From Gammaproteobacteria bacterium (GTDB taxonomy: Bacteria; Pseudomonadota; Gammaproteobacteria; Steroidobacterales; Rariloculaceae), in contig JAJEFE010000147.1 of assembly GCA_022820625.1 (NCBI GenBank), positions 62,001 to 126,000 of the forward strand: a stretch of 64,000 nt of DNA. The letters run 5' to 3'. Position 1 is the stretch's first letter; every line of letters begins with the position of its first letter. Below are positions 35,593-43,870 of the stretch, one piece after another. Position numbers and translations under genes: made by a program. The notes beneath the pieces are model-generated. The model worked only from the letters and a program-made list of their open reading frames with translations. It ran no database searches and had not been told where the DNA came from.

Positions 35593-36693
35593 CTACTCCG
35601 AGCCGAGCCATTCGAGGATCATATCGCCTAATTCCGTGTTATTTCTGTCCTGCATCATGAGATGCGAATTGCCCGCGATTCCACGATCATCCGGCAGGTG
35701 GATGGTCTGGGCGCGCCCTCCTGCAGCCGAGATGATTTCGCTCGCCTGCCGGCACGACGCGTAGCGGGTCAGCATGCTCGGAGCGCCCCGGTCGAGGTTG
35801 TCGCCCCAGAGGCTGAGGAATGCCCGCTCACCCTCGACATAGATGGTCGTGAGCGCGGTTTCGTCGGTGGGGCAATTGGTTGTTTCCACCGCGATGGTGC
35901 CGCGAAGGTTGGGATGCAGCGCCCGGGCTGCCGAGAACATCGCCGATCCGCCGGCGGAATGGGCGAGCACCACCGCCGGGCCGATCTCGTCCAGCAGCGA
36001 GCGAAGATGATCCGCGCCGCCGGGCGCCCGGGCGATGTAGAAGGAGGCATGCAGATTGTCGATGGCCTCGACAGGGTGCTTGCCGTCCGGGTAGGGGGTC
36101 CCGAACTCCGGCCCCATGCCCCACAGCGGCCAGACGGTTTCCCTGTTCCAGCGCCCGAGTTCCTCGCGGAAACCAGCCGGCGGATTCATCAGGTAGACCG
36201 GCACCCCGGCGCGGGCGAACTGCTGCGCCCAGCCCTCGCGGCCGTCGGGAGTGGCGGTATAACTCCACGACGGCAGTCCGCCGCCTGGAATCATTACGAC
36301 GGCGACTTCGGAGCGGCGTTCCGCGGGCATGAAGAACTGCACCGGCGCCGGATCCTCGCTCGCGGCGCCACCACCCATGCCGCCTTGTCCACCAGCTCCC
36401 ATCGCGCCCTGTCCGCCGCCGCCCGCAGCGCCAGTGCCTGCATCATTTCCGGCCGCACCCATGCCCATGCCGCGCTGGCCGCCACCCATGGCGTTACCGG
36501 CGCCGACCGGTACGACCACTTCGGCGGGCGGAGCGGGCTCCACCAGGAGAACGCCTTCGAAGAAAAGGTCTGCGGACTGCGCGTGAACGGCTTCGAGACT
36601 CGTTGCCAGGAGGAACCAACCCACGGCTCGGAAACCGGCGTTTCGGCGTAGGCGCCCTGTGCTGCCTGTAATCCTGTGCTGGCTTGAATTCAT
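35593..36693 (-). CDS. Secreted alpha/beta-hydrolase with Gly/Met-rich linker
   Basis: A 366-residue exported esterase/lipase-like protein. The signal peptide ends ...VHAQS. Residues of about 65-125 form a low-complexity Gly/Met/Ala linker (for example GNAMGGGQRGMGMGAAG), which resembles methionine-rich metal-binding stretches. The catalytic domain has an oxyanion segment VVMIPGGGLPSWSY, the nucleophile elbow VLAHSAGGSAMF, and a His in GNSHLMMQ; the acid is probably near LPDDRG. Substrate unknown. Convergent with the DUF3368 toxin; divergent from the cytochrome gene at 36875. Confidence 0.8.
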   Translation of the reverse strand: MNSSQHRITGSTGRLRRNAGFRAVGWFLLATSLEAVHAQSADLFFEGVLLVEPAPPAEVVVPVGAGNAMGGGQRGMGMGAAGNDAGTGAAGGGGQGAMGAGGQGGMGGGAASEDPAPVQFFMPAERRSEVAVVMIPGGGLPSWSYTATPDGREGWAQQFARAGVPVYLMNPPAGFREELGRWNRETVWPLWGMGPEFGTPYPDGKHPVEAIDNLHASFYIARAPGGADHLRSLLDEIGPAVVLAHSAGGSAMFSAARALHPNLRGTIAVETTNCPTDETALTTIYVEGERAFLSLWGDNLDRGAPSMLTRYASCRQASEIISAAGGRAQTIHLPDDRGIAGNSHLMMQDRNNTELGDMILEWLGSE

Positions 36694-36806
36694 GTCTTCC
36701 GTGTCGCACTCGCGCGAAAGAAGGTCGTATCAATACTATTTTCGGGCGTATTCCGACTCAATCGCCCAAGCATAATGAATTGTCAAGGACGAGCGGTGGC
36801 TTGAGC

Positions 36807-36812
36807 TATAAT
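36807..36812 (+). promoter_or_regulatory. Putative -10 box before the cytochrome c/propeller gene
   Basis: TATAAT lies 63 nt upstream of the ATG. A TTGTCA at 36780 would leave a 21-nt spacer, which is long, so the -35 is unclear. Confidence 0.35.
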
Positions 36813-36874
36813 CGGTGCCCCTTCGCCGTCGGGCGGGGATCATCGGGCGGAACGCAGACGAGGAGTCAACGCGC

Positions 36875-38611
36875 ATGATACGCAACTACCTTCCGGGAAT
36901 TGTAATCGGCTTGCTGCTGGGAGGGACTGCATCGGCCCAGACCGTGGAGGAATTGGTGGCGCGAGGCGGCGAGTTGTTTCACGCGGACATCGGATGCCAC
37001 GTTTGCCATGGTCCGAACGCCCAGGGGCTGGTGGGTCCCACGCTGCACTTCGGGCCCACGCCGGTGGACATCTTCGATCAGCTCGAAAGCAACCCGATGA
37101 TGGGCGTGATCGTCGCGGAAATGGATCCCAGCGACGCCGACCTCGAAGCCATCGCCATGTACATTCGCACCCTGGCGGACCTCCCGCCGGACCTTGGGCT
37201 GGTGGAGGGCTGGCGCACGGCGCTGGCGACGGTCAAGGCGAACCAGGCGCAGCAGTTGGAGTTCATGAAGACGCCGCGGGACCTGCAGGTGGAGGCCATC
37301 GAGACCTTTGCCTCCGTGCAGGAGACCTGGACCCGGCGGGCCAGGGAGGGCAACCTCACCAGCCACTACCAGACCGAGGTTATCGCCACGTTCGATCCCG
37401 GCGAGCCCAAGTTCACGCCCGAGCCCGGCAAGACCTACTTCTACGAGAACGTGGGCACGACCAGTTCGCCGTCGGTGCTGTACGACGGCTACGTGCCGCC
37501 GCCCAGCAACCAGATCGTGGTCGGCGATGCCGAGACCAAGGAAATCATCGCCAGCTACATGTTGCCGGAGAGCCTGCGCGCGACGGTCCACGGTACGGTC
37601 ATGTCGCCCGACGGCCGCTACGTGTACATCATCGGTGCGAGGCCCGGGCAGGCGGACAATGAGCCCACGGTGAATTCGTCGGCGACGCTGATCAAGGCGG
37701 ACGCCCTCACCCTGCAGCCCATCAAGCAATTCACCATCGGCGGGCGGATCCATCATGCGCAGGCTTTCCGCGATCTCGTGCTCGTCGACATGTTCGCGCG
37801 CGACCCGGACGGGCTCGGCGTCTTTCTGCTGGACCCGGAAACCGACGAGGTTGTCGGCGGCATCCGCGATGTCGACCTGGGCGGCTTTGCCTACACTGCG
37901 TGGTCCGACAAGGACTACGAGTACATCTATGCGCTGGTTGAGCCCGCCGGTTACGCGCCGGGCCGCGCGACCGGCATGTTCGCTGCGGTGAGCATGTATC
38001 AGGGCCGGTTCACGGCCTTGCGCCCGTTCTGGATCGCCAAGATCGATCCGGACACCTGGGAGGTGCTGCGCGAATACCCCATCCCCGGCTATCGGCCCAA
38101 CTGGCTCGTCGTGGATTCGGCCAAGGAGAACATGTACGTCATCAACTCGCTCTCCAATGCTGCCAAGATCAATATCGAAACAGGCGAGGTTGTCTGGACC
38201 AATGGCACCGGTATCGGTCCGTACGGCGCATCGCTCAACATCGACGAGACCGAGCTCTGGGTCGCGGACAAGGGAGAAGGCGCTCACCACCTGGGCCGCA
38301 CCGTCACCATCATCGATACCCAGACCGGACATGCCACCGAAACCCTCTACGGCGCCTACAAGGTGGACCATGTGCTGCTTGACCCCACCGGCACGGAAAT
38401 GTGGGCCACCAGCAACGGCGAGGGCCGCATCTACGTCTACGACGCCGAGTCCAGGGAACTGACGAACATCATCGACATGCCCGGCAACGGCGACGCCCAC
38501 GGCCTCGTGTGGGTGCACTACGACGATAACGGCGAACCCCGCGTGGTTCGCGACCAGGGGAATTTCCACGGCGGCGTCAATCCCGTCCTGGGGAATGCGC
38601 TGAATTTCTAG
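36875..38611 (+). CDS. Secreted cytochrome c / YVTN beta-propeller protein
   Basis: A 578-residue exported protein. After the signal peptide (GTASAQT) comes a c-type cytochrome domain with one haem site CHVCH (Cys41, Cys44, His45) and Met candidates in NPMMGVIVAEM. The rest, from about residue 180, is a YVTN-type seven-blade propeller (for example VVGDAETKEIIASYML, IYVYDAESRELTNIIDM). Such layouts recall cytochrome cd1 nitrite reductase-like proteins, but the haem-d1 ligands are not evident, so I do not assign that function. AGGAG precedes the ATG. Strongly similar to 48192-49931. It heads an operon-like run with module B and A genes. Confidence 0.87.
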   Translation: MIRNYLPGIVIGLLLGGTASAQTVEELVARGGELFHADIGCHVCHGPNAQGLVGPTLHFGPTPVDIFDQLESNPMMGVIVAEMDPSDADLEAIAMYIRTLADLPPDLGLVEGWRTALATVKANQAQQLEFMKTPRDLQVEAIETFASVQETWTRRAREGNLTSHYQTEVIATFDPGEPKFTPEPGKTYFYENVGTTSSPSVLYDGYVPPPSNQIVVGDAETKEIIASYMLPESLRATVHGTVMSPDGRYVYIIGARPGQADNEPTVNSSATLIKADALTLQPIKQFTIGGRIHHAQAFRDLVLVDMFARDPDGLGVFLLDPETDEVVGGIRDVDLGGFAYTAWSDKDYEYIYALVEPAGYAPGRATGMFAAVSMYQGRFTALRPFWIAKIDPDTWEVLREYPIPGYRPNWLVVDSAKENMYVINSLSNAAKINIETGEVVWTNGTGIGPYGASLNIDETELWVADKGEGAHHLGRTVTIIDTQTGHATETLYGAYKVDHVLLDPTGTEMWATSNGEGRIYVYDAESRELTNIIDMPGNGDAHGLVWVHYDDNGEPRVVRDQGNFHGGVNPVLGNALNF

Positions 38612-38655
38612 GAGCCTGCGCGGATCCATTGAGGGAACTCGAAGAGCGCAAAAAG

Positions 38656-39657
38656 ATGTTCAGAGACCTCGCAATCGCCGCCGTCACTGCCGCCTTGGTG
38701 GCCGGCGCGTTCCATTTCCTGGATGACGCCGGCGAGTCTGTACCGCGGCCCGAACCCGAGGCCGCCGCCGCGCCCGAGCCGGCGGTCGACTTCCCGAGGA
38801 CAGCCGACGGGCGGCCCGACTTCAGCGGCATCTGGCAGACCAACAGCACGGCGAACTGGGATCTCCAAACCCACGACGCACGTCCGATGGTCGCGCAGGC
38901 CGGCGTCTACGAGGACGTCCCGGTGCTCGCGGCGCCCGTCGTCGCGCTCGGCACGGTCGGCTGGGTGCCGCCGGGCCTCGGCGTCGTGGAGGGCGGCGAG
39001 ATTCCATATCAGCCCTGGGCCGCGGAGCGCAAGCGCGACAACCAGGCGAACTGGCTTGACCGCGATCCCGAACTCGGCTGCTACATGCCGGGCGTGCCGC
39101 GCGCGATGTACATGCCCTACCCGTTGCAGGTCATCCAGGGCACCGACAAGATCATGATGGTGTTCGAGTTCGCCAACGCGCAACGCACGATCAATCTCGA
39201 CGAGGTCGCCCCCTACCCGGGCGAGGCGTTCATGGGCTACTCGGTCGGGCGCTGGGAGGGCGATACGCTGGTCGTGGATGTCACCGACTTCTCGCCCTAT
39301 ACCTGGTTCGACCGGGCAGGCAACTTCCACAGCGACGCGCTGCACGTTGTCGAGCGCTACACGCCGATCGGCCCCAACGCGATCCGGTACGAGGCGACGA
39401 TCGAAGACGAGAAAGTCTTCACCCGCCCGTGGACAATCAGCGTACCGCTGCTGCGCCGCCTGGAGCCCGATGCGCAGATTCTCGACTTCAAGTGCATCGA
39501 GCAGGCCGAGGAGACGATCTACGGGCACCTGCGCAAGGAGCCGCTCGTCGAAAGATGGGAAGGCGAGACGATGATCATCGACGTCACGCGCAAGATTCCG
39601 CCGGAGGACGTACTCTACGAGCTGCTATGGTCGGGCAACCCGCCCGGGGAGCAATGA
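38656..39657 (+). CDS. Secreted/anchored GDSRG-type protein (module B alone)
   Basis: A 333-residue protein of the module B family. The N-terminal hydrophobic stretch LAIAAVTAALVAGAFHFL may be an uncleaved anchor or a signal. Landmarks: RTADGRPDFSGIWQTN, EIPYQPWAAERK, GCYMPGVPRAMYMPYPLQV, MGYSVGRWEGDTLVVDV, TWFDRAGNFHSDALHVVERY and YEATIEDEKVFTRPW. The ATG at 38656 is chosen over a TTG at 38629 on signal grounds. It lies 44 bp after the cytochrome/propeller gene and 23 bp before a module A gene, the only separate B-A neighbours on one strand. The likely transcript therefore links a cytochrome and both modules. Confidence 0.82.
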   Translation: MFRDLAIAAVTAALVAGAFHFLDDAGESVPRPEPEAAAAPEPAVDFPRTADGRPDFSGIWQTNSTANWDLQTHDARPMVAQAGVYEDVPVLAAPVVALGTVGWVPPGLGVVEGGEIPYQPWAAERKRDNQANWLDRDPELGCYMPGVPRAMYMPYPLQVIQGTDKIMMVFEFANAQRTINLDEVAPYPGEAFMGYSVGRWEGDTLVVDVTDFSPYTWFDRAGNFHSDALHVVERYTPIGPNAIRYEATIEDEKVFTRPWTISVPLLRRLEPDAQILDFKCIEQAEETIYGHLRKEPLVERWEGETMIIDVTRKIPPEDVLYELLWSGNPPGEQ

Positions 39658-39680
39658 TAATGACCGGGAGGATCGAGCCG

Positions 39681-40091
39681 ATGAACGCATCATGGTATTT
39701 CGGAATTGCCGCCGCGTTGCCCTTGACCTTCGGCGCAGGGGCCGCGCAGGCACACCACGCGTTCGCGGCCGAATTCGACGCCAATCAGCCGGTGCACTTT
39801 ACCGCGACGGTCAAGCGCGTACGCTGGACGAATCCGCACACCTGGTTCTTCGTCGAGGTCACGCAGCCGGACGGCACCGTCGAGGAATGGGCCATCGAGG
39901 CCGGCACGCCCAACGTGCTCTACCGGCGCGGCTTCACGAAGGACTCGCTGGCCCCGGGGACGGAAGTCATCATCGACGGCTACCGCGCCAAGGACGGCTC
40001 GCGCCGGGCCAACGGCAGGGACATCACGCTGCCGGACGGGCGCACGCTGTTCATGACCTCGCCCAGGACCGGCGCGCCCGAAAGACCCTGA
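39681..40091 (+). CDS. Secreted DUF6152-like protein (module A alone)
   Basis: A 136-residue exported protein. The signal peptide ends ...GAGAAQA, with a clean Ala-x-Ala site, and the mature chain would begin HHAFAAEFD (His25-His26). Module A landmarks: WTNPHTWFFVEV, EEWAIEAGTPNVLYRRGF and EVIIDGYRAKDGSRRANG, closing ITLPDGRTLFM. The ATG at 39681 is chosen because GGGAGG lies 9 nt upstream; ATGs at 39654 (overlapping the previous stop) and 39660 are alternatives. It sits directly downstream of the module B gene. Confidence 0.85.
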   Translation: MNASWYFGIAAALPLTFGAGAAQAHHAFAAEFDANQPVHFTATVKRVRWTNPHTWFFVEVTQPDGTVEEWAIEAGTPNVLYRRGFTKDSLAPGTEVIIDGYRAKDGSRRANGRDITLPDGRTLFMTSPRTGAPERP

Positions 40092-40098
40092 TCGCCTG

Positions 40099-40182
40099 AC
40101 GCGCCGCACGCCGTCGCGCTGCACTCCGGCGCACGGTACTCTGACGCACCGCGCTCCAGCGCGCCGTCCTCCGGCACGCCGC
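40099..40182. repeat. Low-complexity GC tract
   Basis: The gap between the module A and convergent module B genes consists of degenerate short repeats around GCGCCG / GCTCC(A/G)GCGC; no gene or regulator is evident. Confidence 0.35.
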
Positions 40183-40183
40183 G

Positions 40184-41299
40184 CTATTCGACGTTGCCGC
40201 CCGTCGCGTTGTCCTGCGTTGCCGGGTCCGGGCCGTGCCCCTCCGCGAACGCCCGCTCCGCAGCCCGCGTATTGGCCAGCATGCCGATCATGCCGTAGTT
40301 GCCTTCGTGGCAGCCGCCCTCGAAGACCTGGTTCTCGTAGTCGCTGTTCTTCGTCAGCTCCTGAACCATCGTAAAAGGCCGCGTAAACGTGGTCGGGTCA
40401 TCCACCGTGACTTCGTAGCGCAGCGTCTCGGCGTCGAGCCGGGTGAAGCGCTCGACCAGGTGCAGGTTCTCGCGCGAGCCGTGGAAGTTCGTCGTCTCGG
40501 TGAAGTTCCTGACGTCGACGACGAGCGCGTCCCCCTCCCAGCGGCCGCGCGCGTCGCCGTAGCGCAGGCGCATGGACGCCGGCAGGTGCGGACGGTCGGT
40601 GATCGGGACGATGCGCGTGAAGCCCTGCCCCTGGCCCGCGTCGTAATGTATGCCGAGCGCTTCCGCCGATTGCACGAGCCGCGCAACGCCGCCGAAGGTG
40701 CCCGACTCGAGCATGAGCGGCATGCCGTAGCCGAAACAGCGCTCGGTTCCGCTGCGGTCCTCGGGTCCGTCGGCGCGGTTGATTCGGTCGAGGTTGTAGT
40801 CGGGCGACGGCTCGCCGCGGCGCGGCGAGATGGGTCCGGGCCGCCCGCCCGACGTTCCCTGCAGCAGCGCCGCCAGGAACTCGGTCTTCTCCGCGATCCG
40901 CGCCGCGGCTTCGGGGGTCAGCGGCGGGAGCCGGCCGTCGGGCGGGTCGACGATGAGCGACGTGCGCCGCCCCCGCTGCAGCGAAGGATCGCCGAACCAG
41001 TGCTGGTTGTACGCCCGTGCGACGTCCCTCTCCGTGCCCGCAAACTCGCGGCCGTCGCGGCCCGGCCGCTGCGCCCGTTCTACAAGTTCCGCTTCGGCGG
41101 CGGCGATCTCCTCCTCGGTCAGAAATTCGCGCTCCCCGTATTCCCCGGGCCGCTGGAGCGGCGTGACGAAGGGATTGCTCCAGATGCCCGCGAGGTCGGG
41201 ATCGCCCCAGGGCGTTCGGCTCTCTTGCCCGGCGGCCGGCGAACCGGAAAGCAGGGCGGCCGCGAGTACGCCCGAAGCAGCGAATCGGATAGATCTCAT
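40184..41299 (-). CDS. Secreted GDARG-type protein (module B alone)
   Basis: A 371-residue exported protein and the longest module B representative. The signal peptide ends ...GSPAAGQ. It opens TPWGDPDLAGIWSNPFVTP and keeps RCFGYGMPLMLESGTFG, LRYGDARGRWEGDALVVDV, NFTETTNFHG, LHLVERFTRLD and YEVTVDDPTTFTRPF. The tail CHEGNYGMIGMLANTRA matches the 'CHEGN' end of related proteins. GGGAG precedes the start. It lies alone on the minus strand, opposite its neighbours. Function unknown. Confidence 0.8.
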   Translation of the reverse strand: MRSIRFAASGVLAAALLSGSPAAGQESRTPWGDPDLAGIWSNPFVTPLQRPGEYGEREFLTEEEIAAAEAELVERAQRPGRDGREFAGTERDVARAYNQHWFGDPSLQRGRRTSLIVDPPDGRLPPLTPEAAARIAEKTEFLAALLQGTSGGRPGPISPRRGEPSPDYNLDRINRADGPEDRSGTERCFGYGMPLMLESGTFGGVARLVQSAEALGIHYDAGQGQGFTRIVPITDRPHLPASMRLRYGDARGRWEGDALVVDVRNFTETTNFHGSRENLHLVERFTRLDAETLRYEVTVDDPTTFTRPFTMVQELTKNSDYENQVFEGGCHEGNYGMIGMLANTRAAERAFAEGHGPDPATQDNATGGNVE

Positions 41300-41344
41300 C
41301 TCATGCTCCCTCAAGGTCTTCCGTGATCATAGCAACTCGGTGCA

Positions 41345-41424
41345 GCGGCATCCCGCGGCATCCCGCGGAGTCCCGGGCATGCCGGGGAGTCCCGGGTATT
41401 CGGCGGAGTCCCGGGTATTCGGCG
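41345..41424. repeat. Tandem short repeats upstream of the amidohydrolase
   Basis: Two copies of GCGGCATCCC (41345-41364) are followed by a degenerate copy, then two exact adjacent copies of a 19-nt unit, GAGTCCCGGGTATTCGGCG (41387-41405 and 41406-41424). They lie in the divergent promoter region between 41299 and 41508. Confidence 0.8.
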
Positions 41425-41507
41425 CTGTTTGCCGGGGCGACGGTAACGTAATATCGGCGCCTGGAACAGCGATTGGGGCATTGGCGTGTCCTTCCCGGGA
41501 GACGAGC

Positions 41508-42581
41508 ATGGCGAACCGCAGAGAGTTTCTGAAAACCATCGGTGCCGCGGCCGGCAGCGCATGGCTCGCGGGTCGCGGGCTCGATGCAGGCGCTCAGTCG
41601 GCCCGCCGCGAGATCACAATCAACGGCCGCCGCGTCACCACCGTCGACATTCACGCCCACGCTGTGTTCCCGGAGTTGTCCGAGGTGATCGCCGGCACGC
41701 CGCTCGACCGAAGCTTCCCGGACTGGCAGGTACTCGGACCTTCGCGCATTGAGGCGATGAACGAGCGCGGCATCGATTATCAGGCGCTGTCGATGACGAT
41801 TTCGGGCCACTGGTGGTATGGCGCGGACGAGGCGCTCGCGGACCGTATCGTGCGCACGGCCGATGAAGCCCTCGCCACCTGGGTCGAGCGGCACCCGGAC
41901 CGCTTCGTCATGTTATCGTCTCCGGCGCTGCCCTACCCGGAGCTCGCCGCCGCGCAGCTCGAGTACGCGGTCACGCAACTGGACGCCCGGGGCGCGTGCG
42001 TCGGCGGCCAGGTCGAAGGCGAGTTTCCTTCAACCGTACGCTTCGATCCGTTCTGGGCGAAGTGCGAGGAGCTCGACGTGCCCGTCTTCATGCACCCTGC
42101 GCTCGGCGCGCCGAACCTCGTCATGGAGCACACGTTGCAGGGGCGCGGCGGGCTGTTCAATGTGGTCGGTGGCCCATTCGAGACGACGCTGTTTCTGACG
42201 CACATGATGTTCGACGGCACGCTGGACCGTTTCCCGGGGCTCAGGATCGTCGGCGCACACGGCGGCGGCTATCTGCCGTCCTATCTCGGCCGCACGGAGG
42301 TCGCCTGCGAGCGTTTCCCGGAGGATCCCTGCCTCAACACGAAGCAGCCTAGCGAGTACATGCGCACGCAGATCTTCGTCGACTCGATGGTGTTCTCGGA
42401 GGAGGGTATCCGGCATCTAGTCGAGGAGATGGGCGCGACACAGGTCGTCTATGGCACCGACATCCCGTTCCCGTGGCCCGAGACCATGCATCACATCGTC
42501 GACTCGCCGAACCTGAGCGACGAAGACAAAACGCTGATCCTCGGCGGCAACCTCATGCGGCTGCTCCGCATCGAGGCGTAG
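41508..42581 (+). CDS. Secreted amidohydrolase (ACMSD-type, amidohydrolase_2 family)
   Basis: A 357-residue metal-dependent hydrolase or decarboxylase. A Tat signal (NRREFLKTIGAAAGS) indicates export of a folded protein. The HxH motif is VDIHAHAVFPE; further metal or catalytic residues are in VPVFMHPALG, IVGAHGGGYLPSY and VVYGTDIPFPWPE. The closest named activity is 2-amino-3-carboxymuconate semialdehyde decarboxylase, but the family is broad (decarboxylases, hydrolases) and the substrate is not known. It begins a run with an acyl-CoA dehydrogenase and a zinc alcohol dehydrogenase on the same strand, 10 bp apart from the first. Confidence 0.85.
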   Translation: MANRREFLKTIGAAAGSAWLAGRGLDAGAQSARREITINGRRVTTVDIHAHAVFPELSEVIAGTPLDRSFPDWQVLGPSRIEAMNERGIDYQALSMTISGHWWYGADEALADRIVRTADEALATWVERHPDRFVMLSSPALPYPELAAAQLEYAVTQLDARGACVGGQVEGEFPSTVRFDPFWAKCEELDVPVFMHPALGAPNLVMEHTLQGRGGLFNVVGGPFETTLFLTHMMFDGTLDRFPGLRIVGAHGGGYLPSYLGRTEVACERFPEDPCLNTKQPSEYMRTQIFVDSMVFSEEGIRHLVEEMGATQVVYGTDIPFPWPETMHHIVDSPNLSDEDKTLILGGNLMRLLRIEA

Positions 42582-42591
42582 GGACGCCGCC

Positions 42592-43770
42592 GTGTCCGAA
42601 CCCTTTGTCATCGACAGGCAGCAGGCGGCCGTGCTCGACACCGTGCGCCGCTTCAATGCCGAGGTTGTCGCGCCGGTCGCCGCCGAGCTGGACGCCCGTG
42701 CCGACCCCGAAGAGAGTTTCTCCTGGGAGATCGTCGAGAAGGCCGACGAGTTCGGGTTGCGCACGATGACGCTGTCGGAGGACTGGGGCGGCGGCGGCGC
42801 GGACTGCGTGACGACTGCGATGATTATCGAGGAACTCGCCAGGGCCGACATCGGCATCTCGGTCGTCATGGCGCAGACGCTGAAGATCGCGCAGATCCTC
42901 CAGTGGGCGCTGACGCGCGAGCAGCAGGAGAAGTTCATCCCGATCTTCCGTGATGACCCGCGGGGCGTGCTCGCGATCGGCATCAGCGAGCCGGATACCG
43001 GCTCAAACTACTTAATCCGGCAGGACGTGCCCTTTCACACCAAGGCCGAGAAGGTCGACGGCGGTTGGCGTATCAACGGCATGAAGCGTTTCATCTCCAA
43101 CGGCAATCGCGCCGGCGTCTACCTGTTGTTCGCCCAGACCGCGGCGGACAAGTCGCTCTTCGACGGCTCTACCTGTTTCGTCATCGATCGCGGGCTCGAG
43201 GGTTTCACGATCGGCCGCGTGCACGACAAGATGGGCGAGCGCCTCGCGAACAACGCGGAGCTCATCTTCAAGAACTGCTTCGTGCCCGACGGGCAGGTCG
43301 TGGGCGAGGTGGGCAACGGCTTCCAGGTGCTCGTCGATTTCTTCCCCGCGTCGAACGCCTACGCGGCGGCGAGCGTGCTCGGCGCCGCGACTGCCGCCTA
43401 TGAGCGCTCGCTTGAGTGGTGCCGCAATCGCGTACAGGGCGGCAAGCCGCTGATCGAGCACGACGGCATCAGGACACAACTGGCCGAGATGCACATGCTG
43501 CTCGACGTCGCTCGCACCTACGTGCGCAAGGCCACCTGGATGGCCGATCACCGCGAGACCGCCTGGGACCCCGCGCTGTCCGCCTTCCCGAAAGTGTTTG
43601 CGTCGCACGCGGCGTGGAAGATCGTGACCTGGGCCGCTGAGCTGCACGGCGGATCGGGGTACATGAAGGAGACGGGTATCGAAAAGCTCGTGCGCGACGT
43701 GGCAGCGTTCCTGCACTCTGACGGCGTCAATCGGACCCTACTGCTCAAAGCCGCGCAGATGATCTTCTAG
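42592..43770 (+). CDS. Acyl-CoA dehydrogenase
   Basis: A 392-residue FAD-dependent acyl-CoA dehydrogenase, complete by length. It opens at GTG, and the family landmarks are ALAIGISEPDTGSNYL-type (seen as VLAIGISEPDTGSN) in the middle domain, GLEGFTIGRVHDKMGERLAN, and the C-terminal KIVTWAAELHGGSGYMKETGIE, in which the catalytic base region is recognisable. Oxidises an acyl-CoA thioester to the 2-enoyl form; the chain is unknown. The CoA ligase that would make its substrate is not in this cluster. Confidence 0.9.
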   Translation: MSEPFVIDRQQAAVLDTVRRFNAEVVAPVAAELDARADPEESFSWEIVEKADEFGLRTMTLSEDWGGGGADCVTTAMIIEELARADIGISVVMAQTLKIAQILQWALTREQQEKFIPIFRDDPRGVLAIGISEPDTGSNYLIRQDVPFHTKAEKVDGGWRINGMKRFISNGNRAGVYLLFAQTAADKSLFDGSTCFVIDRGLEGFTIGRVHDKMGERLANNAELIFKNCFVPDGQVVGEVGNGFQVLVDFFPASNAYAAASVLGAATAAYERSLEWCRNRVQGGKPLIEHDGIRTQLAEMHMLLDVARTYVRKATWMADHRETAWDPALSAFPKVFASHAAWKIVTWAAELHGGSGYMKETGIEKLVRDVAAFLHSDGVNRTLLLKAAQMIF

Positions 43771-43803
43771 CCATGGCGAAAGTCCTCCTGCATGGGGTGG
43801 ATG

Positions 43804-43866
43804 GCCGCTTGGCCAAAGACCGCCTGACTGAAGACTGCCTGGCCGAAGACGGCCTATCGACTGACG
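43804..43866. repeat. Degenerate 15-nt tandem repeats
   Basis: Units GCCTGACTGAAGACT, GCCTGGCCGAAGACG and GCCTATCGACTGACG follow one another, preceded by a related 18-nt unit, between the acyl-CoA dehydrogenase and alcohol dehydrogenase genes. Confidence 0.5.
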
Positions 43867-43870
43867 ACGC

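Noticed and set aside
36866..38629. Open frame of about 587 codons on the minus strand
   Set aside because: Antisense to the first cytochrome/propeller gene; same artefact type as the one opposite its paralog.
41345..41424. Short repeats considered as a possible CRISPR array
   Set aside because: Adjacent units without unique spacers and no cas genes; simple tandem repeats.
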